A DNA stretch of 64,000 bases from Chitinophaga sp. SYP-B3965 (GTDB lineage: Bacteria; Bacteroidota; Bacteroidia; Chitinophagales; Chitinophagaceae). The stretch spans positions 2,232,001 through 2,296,000 of the forward strand of contig NZ_WJFD01000001.1 in NCBI RefSeq assembly GCF_009647655.1, in the 5' to 3' direction. The notes beneath the pieces are model-generated. The model was given only the letters and a program-made list of their open reading frames with translations, did no database searches and was not told where the DNA came from. Shown here piece by piece: positions 25,962 through 35,127 of this stretch; the stretch's first letter is position 1, and each line of letters begins with the position of its first letter. Made by a program: the position numbers and the translations under genes.

Positions 25962-28754
25962 ATGAAATCAAGTATATATCATCTCTTTACAAGGCCGGCA
26001 CGGCAACGGTTCGTGGCACTGGCATTCACCTGCTGCGCAGGTTTGAATGCTTCCGCACAAACAGTCCGCACAGATTCCGCAGAAATCGCTTATGGCCGGC
26101 AGCCGGCATGGATGGTGACAGGTGCTGTTTCTTCCGTAGTGGGCAGTGACCTGAAGAAAACATTTAACACCAATCTTGGCAATACACTTTATGGTCGTTT
26201 ACCAGGCCTCACCGTACAGCCAGGCAGCAGTGAAAACGGCGGTAATACACCCGGGTTACTGATCAGGGGCGTTAACACCTTTGGCGGTGCAGGCACTAAG
26301 ATCCTGATACTGGTAGATGGATTTGAAAGTTCCTTCGCACAACTCGTGCCGGACGAAGTAGCCACTATCACCATCCTGAAAGATGCGGCCGCTACTGCAC
26401 TTTATGGTAGCAGAGGCGCCAATGGCGTAATGCTGGTGACTACCAAAAAAGGTGAACAAGGTATGCTGAAGGTTGGGTTCGGTGTACAATTCGGCATCAA
26501 CAAGCCGGTTGCTCTTCCAAAAAACCTGCGGTCTTATGATCACGCCAGCTTATATAATGAAGCATTGCAGAACGATGGTAAAATACCTATATACAGCACC
26601 GCCGATCTGGATGCTTACAAGAACGGCAACGACCCTTACTTCCACCCGGATGTGAACTGGTACGATCAGATAATTCGCAAGTCTGCTCCCATGGCCAATT
26701 ACAACCTTACCTTCAATGGTGGTAACGAAACAGTGCGTTATTTTGTAGCATTGAATGCGCTTACCAGCCAGGGTTTGCTAATTAAAGCAGGTGATGAGGA
26801 AGAAGAAAGCAGCAATTCTAAATATCAGCGTTACAACTTCCGTACGAACGTTGATATCAATGTAACAAAAAGGCTTACTGCTGCCATCAGGTTGGGCGGC
26901 TCAGTGGAAGATAATGCCAACCCGGTTGGTAATTCAACCGCTTCTGTGTTCCAACTGGCCTCCGCCATTCCTTCCAATGCTTTCCCCGTACGTTTACCGG
27001 ACGGCAGCTTTGGTGGTAATGCACTGTTTGCGAACCCGCTGGGAAACATCCTGCAAACAGGTTCCTATACCGCTAACGGCAGAACCTTACAGGGATCTCT
27101 GCGTCTTACCCAACAGCTCGATTTCATTACAAAGGGCCTGAGCCTCTCAGGTGTTCTGGCAATGAATTCTTATTTCAACAGTTACTCCAACAAGAGCAAA
27201 CAATATGAAAGGTTCTCCATTACCCGCAACAGTAACGGAGATACATTGATCACCCGCTTTGGACAAAAAACATCCCTGGCTGGTGACGAAAGCCGTTCTG
27301 ACCAATGGCGCAACTATGCACTGCAAGGATTCCTGAACTATGACCGCACTTTTGGCGTTCATAATATTTCAGCGATGCTCATGTACAACCAGGACAGTTA
27401 TTCTGTTTCCGGCGATGGCATGCCTTACAAACATATCAATGGCGGCGCACGTGTTACGTATGCTTACGATGAAAGGTATGTAGCGGAAGTGAATATGTCT
27501 TACATGGGATCTGAGAATTTCGTCAAAGGAAAACGGTTCGGGTACTTCCCTGCTGTGTCTGCCGGCTGGATAGCTTCCAATGAGAATTTCATGAAGGAGA
27601 GCAAGGTGATCACCTACCTGAAAGTACGTGGGTCTTATGGCCTTACAGGGAATGACCTCATAGGCGGACAACGCTTTATGTTCGACCAGTTATTTCCTTT
27701 TACCGCATCGCCTTACTTCGGTACCGGCAATACCGGTACAGCAGGTCTTGCTGAAGGCACACCTGCCAATCCAAATGTGACCTGGGAGAAGGAAACAAAG
27801 ATGAACGTTGGCCTGGAAGCCAGTTTCATTGACCGTATCACGCTCAGCCTTGATGTGTTCAATAACAAACGCCGTGACATCCTTTCACAACCTTTTTTCA
27901 CTGTTCCGCAATATGTGGGGGTAGACCTCCCTTTGCTGAATGTGGGTAAAGTGGATAATAAAGGCTTTGAAGCGGTTATCGGTTATCACAATGCACCGGA
28001 AGCCAACGTACAATGGTTTGCACAGGGAAGCGCCTCGTATGCTAAAAACAATATCACGTACAACGCTGAAGCCGTGCAGGTAGATACTTACCTCTACCGT
28101 ACCGGAACTGCGGTAGGCCAGCCTTTTGGACTGGAAGCCATCGGCTTCTTCCAGGATGTGGCAGATATCAATGCCAGCCCGCGCCATACCTTCACAACAG
28201 TGCAGCCCGGTGATATCAAATACAAAGATCAGAATGGCGATAATAAAATTGATCAGAATGATGTAACTGCCATCGGCAAAACGTACCTCCCTACCCTTAC
28301 CTATTCCCTGCATGCAGGTGTAAAGTACAAGGGCTTTGACCTGGATGCATTCTTCCAGGGCGTTAGCGGCAGTACTGCATCACTGGGTGCACAGTTCTAT
28401 GCTTTCCAGAACAACGGGTCTGCTCCTGAAATGGCAAAAGACAGGTGGACGCCTGCCACAGCAGCAACCGCTACTTATCCCCGGTTATCTTCCGATAACA
28501 ACCTGAATAATTACCGCTATTCTTCATTCTGGTTACGCGATGGCAGTTATCTTAAACTACGCAGCCTGGAACTGGGTTATTCCCTGCCGAAACAAACACT
28601 CTCCAAAGCAAGGCTGAACCTTGCAAGGGTATATATCAGCGGCAATAACCTGTTCTCGGTAGATGATATAGAAGGAGATCTTGATCCGGAAGCAATGGGC
28701 ACCGGCTATCCGGCCCTGCGCACATTTTCTGCTGGTTTCAGGGTTGAGTTTTAA
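25962..28754 (+). CDS. Short SusC-like TonB-dependent transporter without N-terminal accessory domain
   Basis: At 930 residues it is shorter than its neighbours. After a signal peptide (ending NASAQ, about residue 33) it goes almost directly into the plug: WMVTGAVSSVVGSDLKKTF, GRLPGLTVQPGS, LLIRGVNTFGG, ILVDGFESSF and TILKDAAATALYGSRGANGV. The CarboxypepD_reg-like domain seen in most SusC proteins is missing. The barrel is complete and ends FSAGFRVEF with terminal Phe. It lies 29 bp after the first SusD gene and 51 bp before its own SusD gene. The family assignment is secure; the missing domain is a real feature of the reading frame, since no in-frame upstream extension is available. Confidence 0.94.
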   Translation: MKSSIYHLFTRPARQRFVALAFTCCAGLNASAQTVRTDSAEIAYGRQPAWMVTGAVSSVVGSDLKKTFNTNLGNTLYGRLPGLTVQPGSSENGGNTPGLLIRGVNTFGGAGTKILILVDGFESSFAQLVPDEVATITILKDAAATALYGSRGANGVMLVTTKKGEQGMLKVGFGVQFGINKPVALPKNLRSYDHASLYNEALQNDGKIPIYSTADLDAYKNGNDPYFHPDVNWYDQIIRKSAPMANYNLTFNGGNETVRYFVALNALTSQGLLIKAGDEEEESSNSKYQRYNFRTNVDINVTKRLTAAIRLGGSVEDNANPVGNSTASVFQLASAIPSNAFPVRLPDGSFGGNALFANPLGNILQTGSYTANGRTLQGSLRLTQQLDFITKGLSLSGVLAMNSYFNSYSNKSKQYERFSITRNSNGDTLITRFGQKTSLAGDESRSDQWRNYALQGFLNYDRTFGVHNISAMLMYNQDSYSVSGDGMPYKHINGGARVTYAYDERYVAEVNMSYMGSENFVKGKRFGYFPAVSAGWIASNENFMKESKVITYLKVRGSYGLTGNDLIGGQRFMFDQLFPFTASPYFGTGNTGTAGLAEGTPANPNVTWEKETKMNVGLEASFIDRITLSLDVFNNKRRDILSQPFFTVPQYVGVDLPLLNVGKVDNKGFEAVIGYHNAPEANVQWFAQGSASYAKNNITYNAEAVQVDTYLYRTGTAVGQPFGLEAIGFFQDVADINASPRHTFTTVQPGDIKYKDQNGDNKIDQNDVTAIGKTYLPTLTYSLHAGVKYKGFDLDAFFQGVSGSTASLGAQFYAFQNNGSAPEMAKDRWTPATAATATYPRLSSDNNLNNYRYSSFWLRDGSYLKLRSLELGYSLPKQTLSKARLNLARVYISGNNLFSVDDIEGDLDPEAMGTGYPALRTFSAGFRVEF

Positions 28755-28805
28755 AAGAACAGCATCGCAATTCCATTATGCAACAAATGATTTAAAACAT
28801 TACGG

Positions 28806-30503
28806 ATGAAACATAATACTTTAATATTCGGTGTAATGGCACTCTTTCTGCTGAGTGCCTGTGAGAAGCTGGACCGTGAAGTGATAACAGGCACCACCGA
28901 AAAACAGGTGACTGAATCTTATCAGTATGCAGGCTACCGGCAGGCATCCCTTTATACAGATCTGCCGGAAGGGTTCCTTCAGGTAGACAGGGCCATGATG
29001 GCATCTGCCAACGATGAAGCAGAATTCACCAATGAAAATGCCAACGTACAGAAATTCAATAATGGCTCCTGGAATGCCTACGACAATCCAGACAATGCCT
29101 GGGGTAAATACTATAAAGCTATCCGGAAAGCAAACCAGTTCCTTGTTTCTATAGACAGCCTGAACCTGGACACTTACCGGCTGAGCAGCCTTCCTTCAGA
29201 CCAGATCATATATCAGCAAAGGATCGTGGAGATCACCCGTTGGAAACTGGAAGCCCGCTTCCTCAGAGCTTACTTCTATTTTGAACTGGTGAAACGTTAT
29301 GGTGGTGTTCCTATCTTCACCAGCGCAATGGGCGTAGAGGAAGACTTTTCCAATGTGCAAAGAAATACGCTCGAAGAATGCATCAATTTCATCGTTAAAG
29401 AATGTGATTCAACAGCAGTTGGATTACCTGCAAAATCTGCGGATGCAGATCTTGGCAGAGCCACCAAAGGCGCAGCGCTTGGTTTGAAAAGCCGTGTGTT
29501 GCTTTATGCTGCCAGTGATCTCTTCAACGATCCCACATGGGCTGGTGGTTACGATAAGCCGGAACTGATCTCCCTGCCTGCGGGCAATCGCACGCAGCGC
29601 TGGAAAGATGCTGCCAACGCTGCCAAAGCAGTGCTGGACATTGCAGGAGCCGGCTATTGGGTACATTGGGAATATGCTCCGCTCTTTAATACCTTTAATT
29701 CCCCTGAGATCATCCTCACGCGCAGGAACGGACCGAGCAATGATTTTGAGAAAGCAAACTTCCCTATTGGATATGATCTTGGCCAAAGTGGCAACACACC
29801 TTCCCAGAATCTTGTGGATGCCTACGAAATGAATGACGGTACACCGTTTGACTGGAATAATCCTGTACATGCTGCCAATCCTTATGCCAACCGTGATCCA
29901 CGTCTGGGCTTAAGCATTACTACCAATAACGCCTGGTTTAATAGCCGTAGTGTAGAATTATGGGCCGGTGGCCGTGATGGAAAAGGTATTCCCCAGGCCA
30001 GCAAAACAGGATATTACCTGAAAAAATATCTCAGCGAATACACAGACCTGTTGCAGAACAGGACCAGTGTACATAGCTGGCTACTCATTCGTACAGCTGA
30101 AATATTCCTGAATTATGCGGAAGCCCTGAATGAATGTGAACCCGGCAATCCTGATATCAGGAACTATATCGGTTATGTGCGCGGCCGTACTACAATTGGA
30201 ATGCCCAATATACCCGCCGGTTTATCCCAACCTGCAATGCGGGAAAGGATCCGCAATGAACGCAGAGTGGAATTTGCATTCGAAGATCACCGTACCTGGG
30301 ATGTACGCCGCTGGTTACAAGGACCACAATATTTCGGAACGCCGCTCAGAGGAGTGGACATTACCCGGAATCCGAACGGCTCTTTCACCTACGTGCCAAC
30401 CATCGTGGAACAAAGGGTATTTGAACCGAAAATGTACCTCTATCCTATTCCACAGGGAGACTTGTTCATTTCACCGAAAATTGCCCAGAACCCGTTATGG
30501 TAA
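28806..30503 (+). CDS. SusD/RagB-family lipoprotein, second pair
   Basis: The 565-residue lipoprotein has a lipobox at LLSAC (Cys19) and the SusD pattern: KLDREVITGTTEKQV, RWKLEARFLRAYFYFELVKRYG, ATKGAALGLKSRVLLYAASDLF, RTAEIFLNYAEALNEC and RRVEFAFEDHRTWDVRRW. It follows the short SusC gene and precedes the DUF1735 gene by 21 bp. It resembles the first SusD in the operon in the ATKGAALxLKSRxLLYAAS and EDHRxWDxRRW blocks, which suggests the two SusC/SusD pairs arose by duplication and then diverged. Confidence 0.96.
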   Translation: MKHNTLIFGVMALFLLSACEKLDREVITGTTEKQVTESYQYAGYRQASLYTDLPEGFLQVDRAMMASANDEAEFTNENANVQKFNNGSWNAYDNPDNAWGKYYKAIRKANQFLVSIDSLNLDTYRLSSLPSDQIIYQQRIVEITRWKLEARFLRAYFYFELVKRYGGVPIFTSAMGVEEDFSNVQRNTLEECINFIVKECDSTAVGLPAKSADADLGRATKGAALGLKSRVLLYAASDLFNDPTWAGGYDKPELISLPAGNRTQRWKDAANAAKAVLDIAGAGYWVHWEYAPLFNTFNSPEIILTRRNGPSNDFEKANFPIGYDLGQSGNTPSQNLVDAYEMNDGTPFDWNNPVHAANPYANRDPRLGLSITTNNAWFNSRSVELWAGGRDGKGIPQASKTGYYLKKYLSEYTDLLQNRTSVHSWLLIRTAEIFLNYAEALNECEPGNPDIRNYIGYVRGRTTIGMPNIPAGLSQPAMRERIRNERRVEFAFEDHRTWDVRRWLQGPQYFGTPLRGVDITRNPNGSFTYVPTIVEQRVFEPKMYLYPIPQGDLFISPKIAQNPLW

Positions 30504-30524
30504 TCCAACATTAAAAAGTTAATA

Positions 30525-31085
30525 ATGAGAAACAGATATATCCATCACATAAATAAACTGGCGCTGGTATGCGGGCTCCTGATATTTGCATCATCCTGCA
30601 AATACAAGGAAATTGTTGAAGCCAGCTATCCTGATCAAAAGGTCTATTTCCCTGCAGCCAGGGAGGGCAGGTTTATCATCAACACAGTAGCCGAACCAGG
30701 CAAGCCTTACCGCTATGTAGTAGATGCCGGCACTAAGAAATTTAATGTTCCACTCAGTGTTTTCCGTGGTGCTGTTAATAATTCAGGTGCATTCAGCGTC
30801 AACATCCATGCTGATAATGATACGATCAACAGCCTGATCACAGACGGTACTTTGCTGAACACCGTATTGCTGCCAGCTGATCAATACATCATTCCTGCCT
30901 CCGTGGATATGGCCAATGGCGCAGAACTGGCATCGTTTACAATCAGTATCAACCTGGATTACCTGGTGGCTAATCCAGGCACGCAAAAAGCGATCTGCCT
31001 CAGGCTTTCCGGAGGTAACATAACCACCAATCCTGCGATGGATAAACTGATAGTGATCATCGATCCCGCCGTCCTGAATCCGTAG
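30525..31085 (+). CDS. DUF1735 (BT_3987-like) surface lipoprotein
   Basis: This 186-residue lipoprotein (IFASSC, Cys25) has a single beta-sandwich domain of the DUF1735 type: KVYFPAAREG, KFNVPLSVFRGAVNNSGAFSVNIHAD, LLPADQYIIPASVDMANG and FTISINLDYL. Such domains sit at the N-terminus of surface glycan-binding proteins or endoglycosidases encoded after SusD. Here no catalytic or binding module follows, so it is likely an accessory SusE/F-like protein in the outer membrane. It is the last gene of the plus operon and is followed by a strong terminator. Confidence 0.85.
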   Translation: MRNRYIHHINKLALVCGLLIFASSCKYKEIVEASYPDQKVYFPAAREGRFIINTVAEPGKPYRYVVDAGTKKFNVPLSVFRGAVNNSGAFSVNIHADNDTINSLITDGTLLNTVLLPADQYIIPASVDMANGAELASFTISINLDYLVANPGTQKAICLRLSGGNITTNPAMDKLIVIIDPAVLNP

Positions 31086-31101
31086 CAGTAAAACCAAAAA
31101 G

Positions 31102-31136
31102 AAAAGGGGCATATCGAAATCCGATATGCCCCTTTT
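31102..31136. terminator. Bidirectional terminator between convergent operons
   Basis: A perfect 15-bp stem (31102-31116 with 31122-31136, core GGGGCATATCG) has a 5-nt loop and A/T tracts at both ends. It lies between the plus DUF1735 gene and the minus GH172 gene and can serve both. Confidence 0.92.
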
Positions 31137-31154
31137 TATTGTTATAAAGACCTG

Positions 31155-32393
31155 TTATGGTTTACTTCTCAACTGTGTTGTACGAATGCCAGCCGGTTGT
31201 AACCCCGGGAGGTTATTCGCAGGCGTAGTAAGATAAAAATAAGCCGTTGCAGACAGGTCATCAGAACGATAGAAGTTAGTCCAGGCATCCTGTAAAGAAG
31301 GATCTGCCAGCGATACCACACTATCCTTGCTGAATAACAAGTTCATTTTTGCGTGGCTGCTGCCAATTGTTACCGGTATAACTTTCGCTTTACCTTCCTG
31401 CTGAACAGGCAACACATTTCTTTTGAAGTCTCCCCCGATCTGCTGCAAAGTTATACGGCAATCCTGCGCAAAGAATACAGGATCAGGAATATGGAACCGG
31501 TAAAACGACCACTGCTTGTTAGGCCAGTCATCTACCAGGCAACCGGAATATTGGTTCGCAAACCACCCCTGCGACCATGCTGTACCAATATAATCTTCGG
31601 TGCCTGTGCCCGCCAGCGTTGGCAGATCTTTGTCTCCATCGATGAACATCTTCACCTCTCCCTCACCCCACCAGGTCATGTTATAGGCCGGATTGGCATT
31701 CACGCCAACATTCACCCCCAGGAACCGCCCTTTCCCCTGCACCTGCGGCAGCAATTCAAAATCCTTCCCTGCAGTTGTAGCAGTATCCCGATGCCAGTAT
31801 GCATGAAAATACATAAACTGTTCGTCCCAATTTTTCAAATACTGAAAATTAACATCGAAGAAAAAATGAGTTAGTTTATTACCCGATTCATTCGTCACTA
31901 CGATCTTTGCTCCTTTACGGAAAGGCATGGGAATGTGGCAGAGAAAAGAACGGCCTTCAGGACTGGCAAACAGCGCATTTTCAAACTTTGCCATCCGTCC
32001 GAGCCCTACACTAAAGAAATCACCCAAAGGCACTGTAACAGCAGGTTTTGTTTCATTATCCCAATACATTTCAAGTTTCAGGGAACGAAGCATTTCGGGA
32101 GAGCGGTCATTGATCGTGATCCAGATCCTGTTTACAATTCCCTGCCCCTGCACATTCAGCAACACCAGGGATCCTCCGCCGTTGATGCTGTCATACGGAT
32201 GACCTTTTGCCCCATGATTTGCGGATGCGCCTTTCCCCTTTTCAGCACCTGCGTTTTCAGGACTGCTCCAGCGGGTTTCCGCGCCTTCCGAATAAGTAAA
32301 CAGGTTACCCGGATAAACATTGTCAGGCGGCTGCGGTTGGTTACAGGCTATCATTCCCAGTAACAGCATACATAAAACAGTGGTTACTTTCAT
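31155..32393 (-). CDS. GH172-family (DUF2961) glycoside hydrolase lipoprotein
   Basis: The protein has 412 residues and a lipobox at GMIAC (Cys17). It shows the DUF2961/GH172 signatures: GHPYDSINGGGS, WWGEGEVKMFIDGD (241-254, Glu244/Glu246) and GTGTEDYIGTAW with Glu266. Two Glu residues about 20 apart are expected for the active site of GH172, which includes difructose dianhydride synthases and alpha-D-fructofuranosidases or arabinofuranosidases. Only one DUF2961 domain is seen. The gene points toward the large polysaccharide operon and shares its terminator, so it may serve the same glycan, for instance by removing furanose caps. That last step is inference. Confidence 0.88.
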   Translation of the reverse strand: MKVTTVLCMLLLGMIACNQPQPPDNVYPGNLFTYSEGAETRWSSPENAGAEKGKGASANHGAKGHPYDSINGGGSLVLLNVQGQGIVNRIWITINDRSPEMLRSLKLEMYWDNETKPAVTVPLGDFFSVGLGRMAKFENALFASPEGRSFLCHIPMPFRKGAKIVVTNESGNKLTHFFFDVNFQYLKNWDEQFMYFHAYWHRDTATTAGKDFELLPQVQGKGRFLGVNVGVNANPAYNMTWWGEGEVKMFIDGDKDLPTLAGTGTEDYIGTAWSQGWFANQYSGCLVDDWPNKQWSFYRFHIPDPVFFAQDCRITLQQIGGDFKRNVLPVQQEGKAKVIPVTIGSSHAKMNLLFSKDSVVSLADPSLQDAWTNFYRSDDLSATAYFYLTTPANNLPGLQPAGIRTTQLRSKP

Positions 32394-32424
32394 AAAAAAA
32401 TGTCTAAATTTTTAGTCGAAAAAT

Positions 32425-32501
32425 AAAGCCCCACCGTTAAATCAGACAATATCCTATCACCCGGCGATAAGTGATTTTAAGTGGTGAAATGGTGGGGCTT
32501 T
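32425..32501 (-). terminator. Long-loop terminator-like inverted repeat
   Basis: AAAGCCCCACC (32425-32435) is an exact inverted match to GGTGGGGCTTT (32491-32501). The 55-nt loop holds a smaller ATCAC/GTGAT stem. On the minus strand an A/T-rich tail follows. It lies 17 bp after the stop of the small secreted protein and is most likely its terminator, though the loop is far longer than usual. Confidence 0.65.
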
Positions 32502-32518
32502 TATGTTATCAGGCCTGG

Positions 32519-32914
32519 TTAGTTAACGTACGTGTAGGAGTTGCCCGTAACGCTTACACCCGGAAATGTTGTTACTGTTCCTGAACTGGAACCCGTAACC
32601 GTACTGGTAAATTGGTTAAACCCTATATTATGCGATCCCGTGGCGTAAACAATTATTTTCACATCGTAAGTACCGGTATTAAATGGCCCAAAGTTAACTG
32701 GTGCCACACCAGGCAATATTGTCTCCCGCATCACCATTACAGGTGTAAATGGAGTAATATACTCATACAGTTCTACTACGCTGTAAACCGAAGAATTATT
32801 CACGGCAGTAACAGAAAAAGGAGCAAATGCAGCAGTTCTTTCACCTGCGCGGATATTGTCCATTGGAACAATAGCAGCAACGAAAAGGATAACAATAATT
32901 AATAGTTTTTTCAT
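32519..32914 (-). CDS. Small secreted protein of unknown function
   Basis: The 131-residue product begins with a clear signal peptide (MKKLLIIVILFVAAIVP, cleavage near NIRA). The mature part is about 105 residues, rich in Thr, Val, Ser and Gly, with alternating patterns typical of one beta-sandwich (FAPFSVTAVNNSSVYSVVELYEY, GTYDVKIIVYATGSHNIGF). I recognise no family and no catalytic motif. It is transcribed away from the tandem-hydrolase gene across a 304-bp region that holds a copy of the 21-bp dyad. It has its own terminator. An Ig-like or glycan-binding fold is a guess. Confidence 0.7.
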   Translation of the reverse strand: MKKLLIIVILFVAAIVPMDNIRAGERTAAFAPFSVTAVNNSSVYSVVELYEYITPFTPVMVMRETILPGVAPVNFGPFNTGTYDVKIIVYATGSHNIGFNQFTSTVTGSSSGTVTTFPGVSVTGNSYTYVN

Positions 32915-33218
32915 AACTCTGTTTTAAAGTAAACCGGGAAATATAATAATTGTCATATCAACACTTAACAACAGTCCAATGTAAGTACAATTTCTTACAG
33001 AAGAAAGCTTAAAAACAATTATTTGACAGGTGGTTTACAGCGAAGTATAATGCAACACAGATAATGCTGCATGGCCATTCTCATTCATGTTATTAAAAAT
33101 ACACTGAAGTACCTCAGCAGTAGGCTCCCATTTCTGTGCTATTGCATACCCCATGCAGATAACTTTCTTTTGTTCTCTTAACCCGGAACCCATACTTCAA
33201 AACCCTAAACAACCCAAA
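32915..33218. other. Divergent intergenic region with dyad copy D
   Basis: This 304-bp region separates the small secreted protein from the tandem-hydrolase gene. It is AT-rich and contains the dyad at 32947-32967 and an ACAATTA half-site at 33015-33021. A TAACTTTC box at about 33169 matches the -7 consensus at seven of eight positions but has no partner at the right spacing. I see no gene in it. Confidence 0.7.
32947..32967. promoter_or_regulatory. Regulatory dyad copy D
   Basis: The bases read TAATTGT, CATATCA, ACACTTA, matching copy A at 18 of 21 positions. The arms pair at six of seven positions. It lies 33 bp upstream of the small secreted protein gene, in an intergenic region 14 kb from copies A to C. 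Confidence 0.5.
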
Positions 33219-35075
33219 ATGAAAAGAGTATTACTCCTGCCCCTATTCATGCTGCTATGCGTGACCGCATTTGCGCAGCCAACAGGTTATGTGCCCGGCA
33301 CCCAGGTATGCTGGAACTTTAATGGCCGTGACCATGGTTATTTCAGAGCCGCAGGCAATGGTGAACGCCATGTCCTTGTTTTCTTTACCGGACTCGGACA
33401 AACGAACTGCGGGAATTATGAAGAACATTCGCCGCAAAAAATGCTGAGAGATTCCATTCCCGGACTTAACTGGGACGGCCGCACGGTGCGTGCGCCGGGT
33501 GATACCATTGTATGGGAAGTATTCACCGTACAGAATAATACGTATGTGACCACAACAGTATATGATATCAATTATTTCTTTACACATATCGCCCCTATTG
33601 ATACTGCGGACCGCACAAAGTTCCATATCGGGGGAGTAAGCCTTGGTGTTGGCCGTATGTGGGAATACTTAGGCAATGTCTGGAATGAGACCAGTCCTTA
33701 CCATAAGATCTTTTCCACTACTATCAGCGAATCCACCACCCTGCAGGACCATAATTTCGGTTCCATCGTACCTGCCAGCTACGGTAAGCGCAACTGGGTA
33801 TGGCATGCCAGGCATGATCAGCTTGGAGATACGAGATATCAATATGGTCAGAGCTTATATAATGCATTAGGCGGCACTTCCAAACACTTTACATTACTGG
33901 AAGATACGCTTGCCGGCCACAATGCTTATACCTGGGACAGCTGCCTGGCACTTACGGGAACGGATACCTTAACTAACCGCTGGTTATGGATGGTGGCTAA
34001 AGCCGATACAGTTGTTCCTCCTATTGTTTGCCCCGATCCCGGTGGCGGCCCTGCTGGTTATGTGCCGGGAACACAGGTGGTATGGCAGTATAACGGCCGC
34101 TCTCATGGCTACTTCCGTGCTAAAAGATGTGAAGGTGATGAAAGACATATCCTCATCAGCTTTATTGGTGATAGCGTAACAGATAGCACCAACTACCAGA
34201 GTGAATCTCCGCAGAAACTGCTGAATGACCTTGGGCCTAACTGGAACGGTCGTACGGTAAGGGCGCCGGGCGATACCATTGCATGGGAAATACTCTCTAT
34301 CCCTTACAACAGTGGGTACTGGCTGCCTAACTACGCCAGCGATATCAATTATTTCTTTGCTAATATTGAAGCGATAGATACCACAGATCACAGTCGTTTC
34401 CATATTGTTGGTGTAAGCGGAGGTGTAGGCCGGATGTGGGGTTATCTTATCAATGACCAGTCCCACAACAGTCCGTACCGCAACATTTTCTCCACCACCA
34501 TCAGCGTGGCCACACATTGGTTCTCCAGCTATACTCCCCTTGCGGATTACAGTACAGGCAGGCGCCACTGGGTATGGCATGGTGCGAACGATTCAAGCGG
34601 AACAAATCCACCGGCCGCCTCCACCGCATTATTTGGCGTGCTGAATGGGGAAAAGAAACTGACTATGCAGGCAGGTGCAGGGCACAATTATGTTACGGTA
34701 GACAGCTGTTTCAGCCTTGCAGGTACAGACAGCAGTAACAACCGCTGGATCTGGATGGTACAGCCGGATACATCAGGCGGTAGCCTGTTGTTGGGTGGTG
34801 AGCAACTGGCCTACCAAAAAGCATTTGTGGAGAAGAAAGCCTTCAGCCTCTATCCCAATCCAACGAGCACTTATGTGACGCTTAACTTTGAAGCATCACC
34901 CAAAGTGAACTATAGGGTAACCGTGCTGGACCTGAATGGCAGGATCGTACATATTGAACCTAACGTGAAGGGACCATTGTACAAACTGGACGTATCCAAA
35001 TTGCGGAGCGGGCTTTATATCCTGCAGCTGGAAGGCGGAGGCACTAAAGTGCAGCTAAAATTCATTAAGCAATAA
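33219..35075 (+). CDS. T9SS-exported protein with two tandem alpha/beta-hydrolase-like domains
   Basis: I start at 33219 (MKRVLLLPLFMLLCVTAFAQ), a clean signal peptide; an in-frame ATG at 33153 adds 22 atypical residues. The 618-residue product holds two homologous units of about 260 residues (22-275 and 279-518), both opening GYVPGTQV-W-NGR-HGYFRA. Each keeps a possible Ser-Asp-His triad: GVSLG with Ser141, HARHD with Asp200 and AGHN with His234; then GVSGG with Ser400, HGAND with Asp458 and AGHN with His489. The last 75 residues are a type A T9SS sorting domain (FSLYPNPTSTYV, LRSGLYILQLEGG). I do not recognise a characterised family. A secreted esterase or depolymerase role is likely from the motifs but unproven. 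A GAAA-loop terminator follows. Confidence 0.85.
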   Translation: MKRVLLLPLFMLLCVTAFAQPTGYVPGTQVCWNFNGRDHGYFRAAGNGERHVLVFFTGLGQTNCGNYEEHSPQKMLRDSIPGLNWDGRTVRAPGDTIVWEVFTVQNNTYVTTTVYDINYFFTHIAPIDTADRTKFHIGGVSLGVGRMWEYLGNVWNETSPYHKIFSTTISESTTLQDHNFGSIVPASYGKRNWVWHARHDQLGDTRYQYGQSLYNALGGTSKHFTLLEDTLAGHNAYTWDSCLALTGTDTLTNRWLWMVAKADTVVPPIVCPDPGGGPAGYVPGTQVVWQYNGRSHGYFRAKRCEGDERHILISFIGDSVTDSTNYQSESPQKLLNDLGPNWNGRTVRAPGDTIAWEILSIPYNSGYWLPNYASDINYFFANIEAIDTTDHSRFHIVGVSGGVGRMWGYLINDQSHNSPYRNIFSTTISVATHWFSSYTPLADYSTGRRHWVWHGANDSSGTNPPAASTALFGVLNGEKKLTMQAGAGHNYVTVDSCFSLAGTDSSNNRWIWMVQPDTSGGSLLLGGEQLAYQKAFVEKKAFSLYPNPTSTYVTLNFEASPKVNYRVTVLDLNGRIVHIEPNVKGPLYKLDVSKLRSGLYILQLEGGGTKVQLKFIKQ

Positions 35076-35094
35076 TACATTGGAATTCCGGGTG

Positions 35095-35127
35095 GGGCCG
35101 TCTCTGAAAAGGGACGGCCCTTTTTTT
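35095..35127 (+). terminator. Intrinsic terminator after the tandem-hydrolase gene
   Basis: An 11-bp stem with one G-T wobble (35095-35105 with 35110-35120) and a GAAA loop is followed by seven T residues. It ends the plus gene. The T-run overlaps the stop codon of the convergent VOC gene. Confidence 0.93.
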
